Origin: Bacillota bacterium
Lineage (GTDB): Bacteria; Bacillota; Clostridia; Acetivibrionales; DSM-27016
Direction of reading: 5' to 3'
Assembly: GCA_023390115.1 (NCBI GenBank)
Contig: JAEWDM010000040.1
Span: forward strand, 1 to 64,000
Length of the DNA: 64,000 bases
Below are positions 1-7,496 of this stretch, piece after piece; positions within the stretch are counted from its first letter, which is position 1; every line of letters starts with the position of its first letter. Made by a program: the position numbers and the translations under genes. The notes below the pieces were generated by a model. It was not told the DNA's origin. It did not search any database and saw only the letters and a list, made by a program, of their open reading frames with translations.

Positions 1-108
1 ATTACGAGAAGGACACACCCGTTCCCATACCGAACACGGCAGTTAAGCTTCTAAAGTGCCGATGATACTTGGCTGGTGACGGCCCGGGAAAGCAGGTCTC
101 TGCCAGAT
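1..108 (+). rRNA. rrf: 5S ribosomal RNA, 3' part
   Basis: The window opens inside a 5S rRNA gene. The conserved core around CCGAACACGGCAGTTAAGCT and the closing GCCAG helix strand are visible, followed at once by a strong terminator. The 5' end lies before the window, so this is probably the end of a ribosomal RNA operon. Confidence 0.93.
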
Positions 109-114
109 TTATAC

Positions 115-151
115 CAGGCCTCCGTGCTTTAATGCACGGAGGCCTGTTTTT
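115..151 (+). terminator. rho-independent terminator of the rRNA operon
   Basis: A 13-bp perfect stem (115-127 with 134-146) closes a 6-nt loop and is followed by a T run at 147-151. It sits 7 nt after the end of 5S rRNA. Confidence 0.92.
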
Positions 152-213
152 GTATAAATGTATAATAACTTTCAAAAGGCGCATTTTATTTAAGAAATGT
201 GTCGTAATGTTTC

Positions 214-242
214 TTTACAAAAACGACTCAAAGTATTAAAAT
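214..242 (+). promoter_or_regulatory. candidate promoter of nadABC
   Basis: TTTACA (214-219), a 17-nt spacer and TAAAAT (237-242) lie about 70 nt upstream of the nadA start. No operator for a NAD repressor was recognised between it and the gene. Confidence 0.55.
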
Positions 243-312
243 AGATGAAAGTGTGAAATTTTAAACAATTATAGGCCGTAAAATAAAAACTTTTATCGGG
301 TAGGTAGGAATA

Positions 313-1224
313 ATGGACAAAAATGATATTATTCAGAAAATTTTGCAGCTAAAGAAGGAAAAGAATGCTGTCATTGTAGCTCACAACTATCAAGTGGACG
401 ATGTACAGGAAATTGCGGATATGGTCGGAGATTCCTTTGCGTTAAGCAAGTATTGCACATCGGTTGAATCTCAGGTTATTGTTTTTTGCGGAGTACATTT
501 TATGGCTGAAAGTGCCAAAATATTGTCACCGCATAAAACTGTACTTTTGCCTGAGGCTGATGCAGGGTGCCCTATGGCAGACATGATTACGGCGGAGGCT
601 TTGAGGGAGGAGAAAAGAAAATATAAGGATGCAGCGGTGGTGTGTTATATAAATTCTACGGCGGAGGTGAAGGCCGAAAGCGATATATGCTGCACATCTT
701 CCAATGCGCTCAAGATTGTGGAGGCGATAAATAAAAAGGACATTATCTTTGTACCTGATCAAAACCTTGGAAGCTATATAGCTAAGGCTGTCCCTGACAA
801 AAATATTATTTTATGGAAGGGATTTTGTGTTACTCATCATAGGGTTAAAGTAAGTGATGTACAGAAAATAAAAGAGCTTCACCCTGATGCCCTGCTGCTT
901 ATACATCCTGAATGCAGGCCTGAGCTGGTGGATATGGCGGATTTTGTAGGGAGTACTAAGCAAATAATTGATTTTGCCCATAAGTCCGAAGCCGAAAAGT
1001 TTATTATAGGTACGGAAATGGGCGTTTTGTACAAATTAAAGAAGGATAGCCCTGACAAGATGTTTTATCTCATGGCTCCGGGATTACTATGTCCTAATAT
1101 GAAAAAAACTTCTTTAAGAAGCATATATGAGGCTCTGGATAAAATGCAGAATAAAATTGAACTGGATGAGGATATAAGATTAAAAGCCAAAAAAGCCCTT
1201 GATAGGATGCTTGAAATAGGTTAA
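313..1224 (+). CDS. nadA: quinolinate synthase NadA
   Basis: NadA condenses iminoaspartate with dihydroxyacetone phosphate to quinolinate, the second step of de novo NAD synthesis in the cytoplasm. At 303 residues it has the normal length. The three cysteines expected to bind the catalytic 4Fe-4S cluster are seen at C86 (AGCPMAD), C172 (KGFCVTHH) and C260 (LLCPNMKK), with the family motifs AHNYQ near the N-terminus, HPEC and GTEMG. The ATG follows a GGTAGGA ribosome site. It is first in nadA-nadB-nadC: nadB begins 19 nt downstream, and it supplies the enzyme that takes iminoaspartate from NadB. The call is secure. Confidence 0.97.
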   Translation: MDKNDIIQKILQLKKEKNAVIVAHNYQVDDVQEIADMVGDSFALSKYCTSVESQVIVFCGVHFMAESAKILSPHKTVLLPEADAGCPMADMITAEALREEKRKYKDAAVVCYINSTAEVKAESDICCTSSNALKIVEAINKKDIIFVPDQNLGSYIAKAVPDKNIILWKGFCVTHHRVKVSDVQKIKELHPDALLLIHPECRPELVDMADFVGSTKQIIDFAHKSEAEKFIIGTEMGVLYKLKKDSPDKMFYLMAPGLLCPNMKKTSLRSIYEALDKMQNKIELDEDIRLKAKKALDRMLEIG

Positions 1225-1242
1225 TGAAAGAAGGAGTCCATT

Positions 1243-2844
1243 TTGGATAATTATAGGTATTTGAAGGACTTTAATTCTGCGGAAATTGAAGCGGAACATT
1301 ATGACATTATTATAATAGGAAGCGGTATTGCAGGGGTATATACGGCACTTGAAATGCCCGATAATTACAATATTGCGATACTTACAAAGGAGACAATAGA
1401 TATAAGCAATTCTGTTCTGGCTCAGGGAGGCATAGCGGTGTCTCTGGATAAGGGAGATTCTCCCCAGTTGCATTTCAACGATACTATCTACGCAGGTGCC
1501 GGCCTGTGTAATACGGAGGCTGTATGGGTTCTGGTCAACGAGGCGGCCGAAAATATAGAATGCCTTTGTAAGTTTGGAGTAAACTTTGATAAAAAAAGCT
1601 CCAATGAGCTGTCCTTAACCCGCGAAGGAGCCCACAGCATGAATAGAATAATCCATGCCGGAGACACTACGGGAAAAGAGGTCTGCGATAAGCTTATATC
1701 GGAGGTAAGAAACAAGCATAATGTAAAAATAAAAGAAAGGACGTTTGCGATAGACCTGCTGACTGAGGATAAAAAATGTACAGGCGTATTGGCATATGAC
1801 GAGGATGAGGGCTTGTACAGGATATACCTATCAAGCATGATAATATGTGCAACCGGGGGCTTCGGGCAGCTTTATAACAGCACTACAAATCCTGAAGTTG
1901 CTACAGGCGACGGTATATGCATGGCGTATAGGGCAGGTGCTGAGCTGACAGATCTGGAATTTATTCAATTTCACCCCACCGTGCTGTATCATCCTGAAAA
2001 TAAAAATTTTCTTATATCAGAGGCTGTCAGAGGAGAAGGAGCTCTTCTTAAAAATATAAAGGGCGAGAGGTTTATGCCCGTATATCATGAGCTTAACGAG
2101 CTGGCTCCAAGAGACGTGGTTTCAAGAGCCATATTCGCCGAAATGAAAAAGACGGGTTCGTCCTGTGTATATCTGGACATAACCTTTAAAAGCAGGGAGT
2201 ATCTTGAGAATAGGTTTCCTAATATATACAGAACCTGCTTGGGGTATGGAATAGATATATCCAAAGATTATATACCTGTATCGCCCGCTGAACATTATTG
2301 CATGGGGGGAATAAAGGCAGATGTCTTCGGGAGGACCTCTATAAAGGGATTTTATGCTTGTGGAGAGGCGGCTTGCAATGGCATACACGGCGCCAACAGG
2401 CTTGCAAGCAATTCCTTGCTTGAGGGACTTGTGTTCGGACACAAAATAGGCGATGAGACAGACAAAATATTAAAGGAAAGAACTACCACACGTAATTTTA
2501 TATCCTTTGCTTCGGGCCGTAAGGAAAAAAATTTGGACATTGAAAACATAAAGAAGCAGATACAGGATATAATGACGGCATATGTAGGTATTTTAAGGGA
2601 CAGGCAGGGACTTTCATATGCAAGGCAAAGAATAGATGAGTTTTACAAGCTTGCTTTTAGCATGAAAAATAAAGGACTTAAAGACTTTGAGCTGCAGAAC
2701 ATGCTTTTGCTTTCAAAGCTTGTTATAGAAGCGGCCCTTGAAAGGGAAGAGAGCAGGGGGGCCCATTTCAGGTCTGATTTCCCTGACACTGACGATGTGA
2801 ACTGGAAAAGACATATAGTAAAAGGAGTAGACAAAAATGCTTGA
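1243..2844 (+). CDS. nadB: L-aspartate oxidase NadB
   Basis: This flavoprotein oxidises L-aspartate to iminoaspartate, feeding NadA. The N-terminal FAD-binding glycine motif IIGSGIAG is at about residues 24-31, followed by the fumarate reductase/succinate dehydrogenase-type signature HAGDTTGKE and the substrate loop region around EAVRGEGA. The C-terminal helical domain typical of the family is present, and 533 residues is the usual length. The start is TTG at 1243, chosen because AAGGAG at 1231-1236 stands 6 nt before it. In an anaerobe the electron acceptor is probably fumarate rather than oxygen; that is inference. It overlaps nadC by 8 nt. Confidence 0.96.
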   Translation: MDNYRYLKDFNSAEIEAEHYDIIIIGSGIAGVYTALEMPDNYNIAILTKETIDISNSVLAQGGIAVSLDKGDSPQLHFNDTIYAGAGLCNTEAVWVLVNEAAENIECLCKFGVNFDKKSSNELSLTREGAHSMNRIIHAGDTTGKEVCDKLISEVRNKHNVKIKERTFAIDLLTEDKKCTGVLAYDEDEGLYRIYLSSMIICATGGFGQLYNSTTNPEVATGDGICMAYRAGAELTDLEFIQFHPTVLYHPENKNFLISEAVRGEGALLKNIKGERFMPVYHELNELAPRDVVSRAIFAEMKKTGSSCVYLDITFKSREYLENRFPNIYRTCLGYGIDISKDYIPVSPAEHYCMGGIKADVFGRTSIKGFYACGEAACNGIHGANRLASNSLLEGLVFGHKIGDETDKILKERTTTRNFISFASGRKEKNLDIENIKKQIQDIMTAYVGILRDRQGLSYARQRIDEFYKLAFSMKNKGLKDFELQNMLLLSKLVIEAALEREESRGAHFRSDFPDTDDVNWKRHIVKGVDKNA

Positions 2845-3670
2845 TAAAATGTATATTGACAGGCTTATAATGACGGCGTTGAAAGAGGATATGCCTATGG
2901 GCGATATAACGACGGACAGCCTGATTGCATCTTCGGCAGTTTCCAAAGCACAATTGATAGCAAAGGAGAACGGAATAATAGCAGGACTTGACATAGTGAA
3001 AAGAACTTTTGTTTTTTTAGATGAAGACATTAACATTGCTCTAAGCTTCAAAGATGGGGACTTTGTAAAAGCAGGACAAATAATTGCCGACATTGAAGGC
3101 AATACAAGGGCAATTCTGAAGGCGGAAAGAACCGCCCTGAATTTTTTGCAAAGGCTTTCAGGAATTGCAACCAAGACCAGAGAATTCTGTGAAAAAATAA
3201 AGGATTTGCCTGCAATAGTTGTAGATACCAGAAAAACGACCTGCGGGCTTAGAGTTCTTGAAAAATATGCAGTAAGAGCAGGAGGCGGCCAGAATCACAG
3301 GTTCTGTCTGTCGGACGGTGTTTTGATAAAAGATAATCACATAAAGGCGGCCGGAGGAATAAAAAAAGCTGTGGAAACAGCCAGAGGGCATATACCGCAT
3401 ACTATAAAAATTGAAGTGGAAACCGAGACAATAGATCAGGTTAATGAGGCTCTGGAAGCAAAGTCCGATATAATAATGCTTGACAATATGGATCCCGAAA
3501 CTATGAGAGAGGCTGTAAAGCTTATTAATAAAAGAGCTCTGGTAGAGGCTTCGGGAAATGTAAGCTTAGATACCATTTATGATATCGCCGTATTAGGAGT
3601 GGATATTATATCTGTAGGGGCATTAACCCATACGGTAAAAGCATTGGATATAAGCCTGCGGTTTGTTTGA
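2837..3670 (+). CDS. nadC: nicotinate-nucleotide pyrophosphorylase NadC
   Basis: NadC converts quinolinate and PRPP to nicotinate mononucleotide with loss of CO2, the third step of the pathway. The 277-residue protein carries the family hallmark DTRKTTCGLR near residue 130, the GGGQNHR loop, KDNH and the C-terminal DNMDP motif of the type II phosphoribosyltransferase barrel. Its ATG overlaps the end of nadB, and AAAGGAG lies 9 nt upstream, so translation is probably coupled. It is the last gene of the operon. Confidence 0.97.
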   Translation: MLDKMYIDRLIMTALKEDMPMGDITTDSLIASSAVSKAQLIAKENGIIAGLDIVKRTFVFLDEDINIALSFKDGDFVKAGQIIADIEGNTRAILKAERTALNFLQRLSGIATKTREFCEKIKDLPAIVVDTRKTTCGLRVLEKYAVRAGGGQNHRFCLSDGVLIKDNHIKAAGGIKKAVETARGHIPHTIKIEVETETIDQVNEALEAKSDIIMLDNMDPETMREAVKLINKRALVEASGNVSLDTIYDIAVLGVDIISVGALTHTVKALDISLRFV

Positions 3671-3713
3671 TTCTGAAGCAAGATTGTTAAGGTGTTAGGT
3701 TGTAAAGACGACT

Positions 3714-3852
3714 TGTGGATAAAACGGAAAGATATCCACAAGAAAATAAGTGTTTTTACACAATTACATAATATAAAACCGGTAAACCCTTATAGCATAA
3801 GGGTTTGAAGAGTTAATAAGTTTACAAAAGATATCCACACGCATGTGGATAT
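3714..3852. other. cluster of DnaA-box-like nonamers, upstream of position 3860
   Basis: TGTGGATAA at 3714-3722 is an exact DnaA box (reverse orientation). ATATCCACA occurs at 3732-3740 and 3831-3839 and TGTGGATAT at 3844-3852; each differs from the consensus TTATCCACA at one position. The last two are the arms of the terminator hairpin described separately, so they may be there by that constraint. Confidence 0.45.
3784..3806. repeat. 10-bp hairpin
   Basis: AAACCCTTAT (3784-3793) pairs perfectly with ATAAGGGTTT (3797-3806) around a 3-nt loop. No T run follows, so it is not a standard terminator. A related but weaker palindrome stands at 46518-46540. Confidence 0.5.
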
Positions 3853-3857
3853 CTTTT
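3826..3857. terminator. bidirectional terminator between nadC and the lipase gene
   Basis: A 13-bp stem (3826-3838 with 3845-3857) with A-rich left flank and TTTT on the right arm lies between two convergent genes. It can serve either strand. Confidence 0.7.
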
Positions 3858-3871
3858 ATCGTATTTTTTGT

Positions 3872-5056
3872 TTATTTTTTTTGTATAGGATACGGAAGCT
3901 GCTGATCCAGCATCGCTTGGAGCTTTTCAAATACCTTTTTGTTGCTGAGTATATTTATATGGTTGGTACCCTCTGCAAAGTTTCCCTTTAAAAGATTGTC
4001 GAAGTTCAAGCTGGTTTCTCCTACAAAAAACACCTCGGTATTTATGTTCCACTCCTCCAGAGAAGCACTTTCCGGGCTCACCACCTCATCATACTGTCCC
4101 ACAATGCTTCCTGTCTGAATAGTGTTGTTCAGTCCATTATTAAGCATGGAAGGGAAAACCCTGGTTAAAAGAGCATTGTCAGGTATCAGATCCTTTATAC
4201 CCTGATCCGAATAATATTTTGCGCCTATGGGAGCCCATGGAGATCCCCTGTGAGGAGTTGAGATAAATATAATTTTGTTTATGTCATGCTCTAATATATA
4301 GTCACTGCTGCAGGTATAATATCTTGCCACCAGGCCTCCCATGCTATGACCTATCAAATCGAACTTCTCAACCTGTATTCCCTTTGACAGGCAGAGGGCC
4401 TTTGTTTCCTTAAGAAAGCTGTTCAGCTTTGAGGAAGAGTCAACCACACCATTAGTAGAATCATAATTAAAAAGGCTGCAGTCAAAGCCTTGCGATGAAA
4501 GATATTCATTAAGGTTCTCAAAGACGTATCCGCCGGCTCTGTACCCATGTACCAGAACAACAGGATTGCGTGTGAGGTTTATGCTGAGGGAGGAGGCTGA
4601 GCCTCCGTTATTGATTTCAGCTTTTAGCGTTGCCTGGGGGACGCCTTCCTTGAAAAGATTATGGCTATAAGAGGGAGGTATATACTTAACAATACATTCT
4701 CCGTTTTTGTCGGTTCTCGCTTCTGAAGGCAGCATGCTGCCGATATCGGCAGCCTTTAAACCGGATGCCTCAACCGAGAAGCTTACGCGTGCTTTATTTA
4801 CAGGGCGTCCTTCCCGGTCTCGTACATCAGCTTTAAGAATGAGACTGTTTGAAGGATCGCAGGCCAAAAGCTTTATTGATGGATTTACAAGGCGCAGGCT
4901 TAGCTTAAGCTCAGATTTTTTAGTCGCCTCATATTTTATATAATACATTAATTCTTGAAGACTCACAAAATTGTTCATAAAAACAATAAGAATTATCAGC
5001 AGAGAAAATATAAAAACAATAAGCCTCTGCCAGGATTTAATAATCATTTGTATCAA
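3872..5056 (-). CDS. membrane-anchored or secreted alpha/beta-hydrolase (lipase family) with Ig-like domain
   Basis: Residues about 10-30 form one hydrophobic segment (IVFIFSLLIILIVFMNNF), either an uncleaved anchor or a signal peptide. Residues about 55-150 read as an invasin-type Ig-like fold (DVRDREGRPVNKARVSFSV, then TDKNGECIVKY). The catalytic domain follows: PVVLVHGY gives the oxyanion region, DLIGHSMGG holds the nucleophile serine, and a late His is in GTNHINIL. This is the triacylglycerol lipase/PGAP1-like arrangement. The substrate is unknown; the extracellular Ig module suggests action at the cell surface. The gene stands alone and convergent to nadC. Confidence 0.8.
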   Translation of the reverse strand: MIQMIIKSWQRLIVFIFSLLIILIVFMNNFVSLQELMYYIKYEATKKSELKLSLRLVNPSIKLLACDPSNSLILKADVRDREGRPVNKARVSFSVEASGLKAADIGSMLPSEARTDKNGECIVKYIPPSYSHNLFKEGVPQATLKAEINNGGSASSLSINLTRNPVVLVHGYRAGGYVFENLNEYLSSQGFDCSLFNYDSTNGVVDSSSKLNSFLKETKALCLSKGIQVEKFDLIGHSMGGLVARYYTCSSDYILEHDINKIIFISTPHRGSPWAPIGAKYYSDQGIKDLIPDNALLTRVFPSMLNNGLNNTIQTGSIVGQYDEVVSPESASLEEWNINTEVFFVGETSLNFDNLLKGNFAEGTNHINILSNKKVFEKLQAMLDQQLPYPIQKK

Positions 5057-5196
5057 TCCTTTTTAAAAGCAGTTATGTAGTTATATTATATCACTGAGCC
5101 GGAACTTATATAAAAAAATTTATTGTGGGCAAACTAAAGCTTGATGCACGTTAATACAAAGCTGGTGCAATTAATTATATAAGGAGATGATACTTT

Positions 5197-5628
5197 ATGA
5201 AGGTAAGAGATATAATGACAAGGGATGTTGCTTATGTAAGCCCCACCAGTACGGTAGCAGAAGCGGCGCAGCTTATGCAAAGACATAATGTGGGTTCGGT
5301 CCCTGTCTGCGATCAGAGCGGAGTTGTCGGAATAGTGACGGACAGGGATATAGTGGTAAGAAATGTCGCGCATGGTACAAACCCTCAGAATACGGCGGTA
5401 AAGGATGTAATGACTGCTCAGGTTGCCACAACCTCGCCTGACGTGGATATCAATGACATATCTCATATAATGGCGCAAAATCAGATAAGGAGAATTCCCG
5501 TTGTGGAAAATAAAATGCTTGTAGGAATGGTGGCATTAGGAGACATGGCCTCGGATAAGAGGTTCGATACTGAGGCGGGAGAAGCATTAAGTGAGATAAG
5601 CAAGCCTTCAAAGTCTGAGCAGAGATAA
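5197..5628 (+). CDS. tandem CBS-domain protein
   Basis: The 143-residue protein consists of two CBS motifs (residues about 7-60 and 72-125), a Bateman module that binds adenine nucleotides. Typical phrases are MTRDVAYVSPTSTVAEAAQLM, GVVGIVTDRDIVVR and the second-repeat counterpart MTAQVATTSPD. There is no fused catalytic domain. Stand-alone CBS proteins are common in spore formers and often respond to energy state, but no target is shown here. AAGGAG lies 9 nt before the ATG. The gene is monocistronic. Confidence 0.88.
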   Translation: MKVRDIMTRDVAYVSPTSTVAEAAQLMQRHNVGSVPVCDQSGVVGIVTDRDIVVRNVAHGTNPQNTAVKDVMTAQVATTSPDVDINDISHIMAQNQIRRIPVVENKMLVGMVALGDMASDKRFDTEAGEALSEISKPSKSEQR

Positions 5629-5644
5629 AGAGGCCATTAAAGCA

Positions 5645-5714
5645 TACGGCCTGTTTAGGCCGTAAAAAGCCGGAACAGAAGGGAGAGCATGAGAACGGGC
5701 TCTCTCTTCTATAT
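5645..5714 (+). terminator. weak terminator region after the CBS gene
   Basis: One hairpin (5645-5652 with 5657-5664) lacks a T run. A second short one (5683-5688 with 5699-5704) is followed by the T-rich TTCTATATTT. Either could end the CBS transcript. Confidence 0.35.
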
Positions 5715-5792
5715 TTAAGCTTATGGATTTGCATAGCCATATTTACAATTAATATAATCTATGGGTATTTTAAAATAAATTAATAAATAATA

Positions 5793-6209
5793 TCAAAAAA
5801 ATGTGACGAACTTAATTGAGTACAAATCACACATGGTCACGGAGCCAAGAGTTTCAGAGCGCAATAAAATATAGCTCGTTCCGACACCCACCAGTATGCC
5901 GCTCCTGTCGGTAAGAGTATTTGTTCCTATAAGAAAATCGACCCTTACACGCTTGCCTATCTGGGTTCTCAAAAATCCTGCGGTAAATTGAGGACTTTGA
6001 AGTGTCTGAGTAGTCTGTCCGGCAAGCGACGAGGACGGGGGAAGGCTTGGCGTACCTCCGGGAGCGGGTCCCAAGGGCATACCGGTCGGCAGTGAGGGAG
6101 GAGGATACATGGAGGCGGAGGGCGCGGTGTGCCCGTACATTCCCTGAGGCGTTTGCATACTCACGGGTGCGGGCATTTCAGAAAAACTCGGTCTTAAATA
6201 ATTGTCCAT
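5793..6209 (-). CDS. gerQ: spore coat protein GerQ
   Basis: GerQ is an inner coat protein needed to place and use the cortex-lytic enzyme CwlJ during germination. The N-terminal half is low-complexity and rich in Pro, Ser, Gly and Met; the conserved domain fills the last 60 residues (FLRTQIGKRVRVDFLIG, then a region around LGVGTSYILLRS and a C-terminal IKFVTFF). The start is ATG at 6209 rather than the longer frame to 6239, because AAGGAG at 6218-6223 stands 8 nt before it. The gene follows cwlJ on the same strand, the order also known from Bacillus, which supports the call. Expression is expected in the mother cell, but no sigma-E/K promoter was identified. Confidence 0.9.
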   Translation of the reverse strand: MDNYLRPSFSEMPAPVSMQTPQGMYGHTAPSASMYPPPSLPTGMPLGPAPGGTPSLPPSSSLAGQTTQTLQSPQFTAGFLRTQIGKRVRVDFLIGTNTLTDRSGILVGVGTSYILLRSETLGSVTMCDLYSIKFVTFF

Positions 6210-6243
6210 TGTTAAGACTCCTTTCTTTAATTTAAACACTTAA

Positions 6244-6687
6244 TTACGTTTGCCAGTAAAGCTCGGTAGGAATATAAAAGCAGTGTTCCTGTATTCTATT
6301 ATAAAGGCTGCCTGAGCCGTTTCTCGGGAAAATAGAGGAGCATGTGGGCATAAATGGATTATAATACCATAATGATTCGTCCACACCTACAAGTCTGTTT
6401 CCCGAAAGTGCCCAATCTGCTATATCATAGTGAATTTGCTCAGGATCGCTTATCCAGATTGTCTGGGGATTTATTTCACCGTACACCACGCCCATAACAC
6501 ATGTAAACTCACCCGGCTCTTCTATTGCCCTTCTAAGGCTGCCCTGTACGGTTCTTAAGTATTGGCCTCCCGTTACATGCACTCTATTCATTATGACGGT
6601 AGCCACAGCCTTCATGCCTGCCTCTCCTTCTCCTCCTGCTTCGCATTTAATCAGCCTGGCAAACATCTCTCTGTCTGAGTAAGGCAT
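6244..6687 (-). CDS. cwlJ: spore cortex-lytic enzyme CwlJ-type cell wall hydrolase
   Basis: This SleB/CwlJ-family hydrolase degrades spore cortex peptidoglycan at muramic-delta-lactam sites during germination. The family core is complete in 147 residues: the catalytic glutamate in LIKCEAGGE, AVATVIMNRV, a GEFTCV region and the final WYYNPFMP motif. There is no signal peptide and no peptidoglycan-binding domain, as in CwlJ rather than SleB. It is followed 34 nt later by gerQ, its known partner. GGCAGGTGG lies about 10 nt before the ATG. Confidence 0.92.
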   Translation of the reverse strand: MPYSDREMFARLIKCEAGGEGEAGMKAVATVIMNRVHVTGGQYLRTVQGSLRRAIEEPGEFTCVMGVVYGEINPQTIWISDPEQIHYDIADWALSGNRLVGVDESLWYYNPFMPTCSSIFPRNGSGSLYNRIQEHCFYIPTELYWQT

Positions 6688-6923
6688 ATAATAAAACCAC
6701 CTGCCTCGTTGTAAATTTCATACTACAGTATATTAACATAACCGGTAAAATGTAACCTTAACAAATAAAACAGCAAATGTGAAAAGCAGTTTTGAAAGCT
6801 ATAGCTTCAAAAAATAGGAAATAGCATTTATAAATTTATATACTTAAATATGCATATACTAATAGCGTTGCTGATAAATTCAGGCGGGCATAAAGCCTGC
6901 CCATTTTAAGGAGGCGGTAGTGT

Positions 6924-7097
6924 TTGAGTAGACACAAAGGAATTATGTCGGAAGCCCTTAAGGCGGAGATAGCTAAGGAGCTTGGAGTCTATAACACGGT
7001 TGAGTCCGAAGGTTGGGGCTCCGTATCATCAAGAGACTGCGGAAATATAGTTAAAAAGGCCATAGAAATGGCTCAAAGGAGCATCGACAGAGGATAA
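6924..7097 (+). CDS. sspF: small acid-soluble spore protein, SspF type
   Basis: This 57-residue gene reads from a TTG at 6924 behind AAGGAGG (6908-6914, 9 nt). The product contains MSEALKAEIAKELGVY, GWGSVSSRDCGN and KKAIEMAQRS, the SspF-type alpha/beta SASP pattern: a first helix with an E-(I/L)-A-x-(E/D)-LG motif, a conserved GW-G turn and the RD-x-GN second helix. Such proteins coat and protect spore DNA. It lies just upstream, divergently, of the cwlJ-gerQ spore pair and has its own terminator. Confidence 0.88.
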   Translation: MSRHKGIMSEALKAEIAKELGVYNTVESEGWGSVSSRDCGNIVKKAIEMAQRSIDRG

Positions 7098-7117
7098 GAC
7101 AAGCCACTATTAGCAAA

Positions 7118-7144
7118 AAAAGGCCGGCGCAATGCCGGTCTTTT
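7118..7144 (+). terminator. terminator of the SASP gene
   Basis: GGCCGGC (7122-7128) pairs with GCCGGTC (7134-7140) across a 5-nt loop, with A residues before and TTTT (7141-7144) after, 20 nt past the stop codon. Confidence 0.85.
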
Positions 7145-7289
7145 AATATTGAACATCTTTCATGAATGTTGTCTTTAAAAATTTTGGGTGATATAATATA
7201 GAGCGTCGAATATTTCCCGAGGGTTAAACCCTTATACTTGACAGTATTTTTGGCAATTACAGATATATTCAATAGTTTGTTTCACTACT

Positions 7290-7306
7290 GTTACAATTTC
7301 TTTACA
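7290..7306 (-). promoter_or_regulatory. candidate WalR box upstream of the S-layer promoter
   Basis: Read on the minus strand, TGTAAA-N5-TGTAAC matches the WalR (YycF) consensus TGTWAH-N5-TGTWAH exactly. It lies 15 nt upstream of the -35 box of the S-layer gene, in inverse orientation. About one such match per 64 kb could arise by chance in AT-rich DNA. Confidence 0.35.
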
Positions 7307-7321
7307 CTTAAAATCAATTTA

Positions 7322-7350
7322 TTGACTCTAAAAAATACCGATGATATAAT
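7322..7350 (+). promoter_or_regulatory. strong SigA-type promoter of the S-layer gene
   Basis: TTGACT (7322-7327), a 17-nt spacer and a perfect TATAAT (7345-7350). This fits a very highly expressed surface protein gene. Confidence 0.85.
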
Positions 7351-7356
7351 GGGTTT

Positions 7357-7496
7357 GAATTCAAGATAGGTGTAATTCGCTTATCTTGAGGAAGCAGTAA
7401 AAATAGATTGGGTTATACAAAAGCGGAGTGGGCGTAACCTGATCTTAAAACTAGTTCGGGCCTACTACCAAAAAATTACAAGGAGGATTTGAGAGC
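7357..7496 (+). promoter_or_regulatory. long structured 5' leader of the S-layer mRNA
   Basis: About 140 nt separate the promoter from the ATG. TCAAGATA (7361-7368) pairs with TATCTTGA (7382-7389), and AGTGGGC (7427-7433) pairs with GCCTACT (7460-7466) with one G-U pair. The ribosome site AAGGAGG follows unpaired at about 7480. It matches no riboswitch class I know; it may stabilise the mRNA or act as a cis-regulator. Confidence 0.45.

Noticed and set aside
2713..3174. 153-codon minus-strand frame across nadB-nadC
   Set aside because: Lies opposite two certain genes and has no start signal; a composition shadow.
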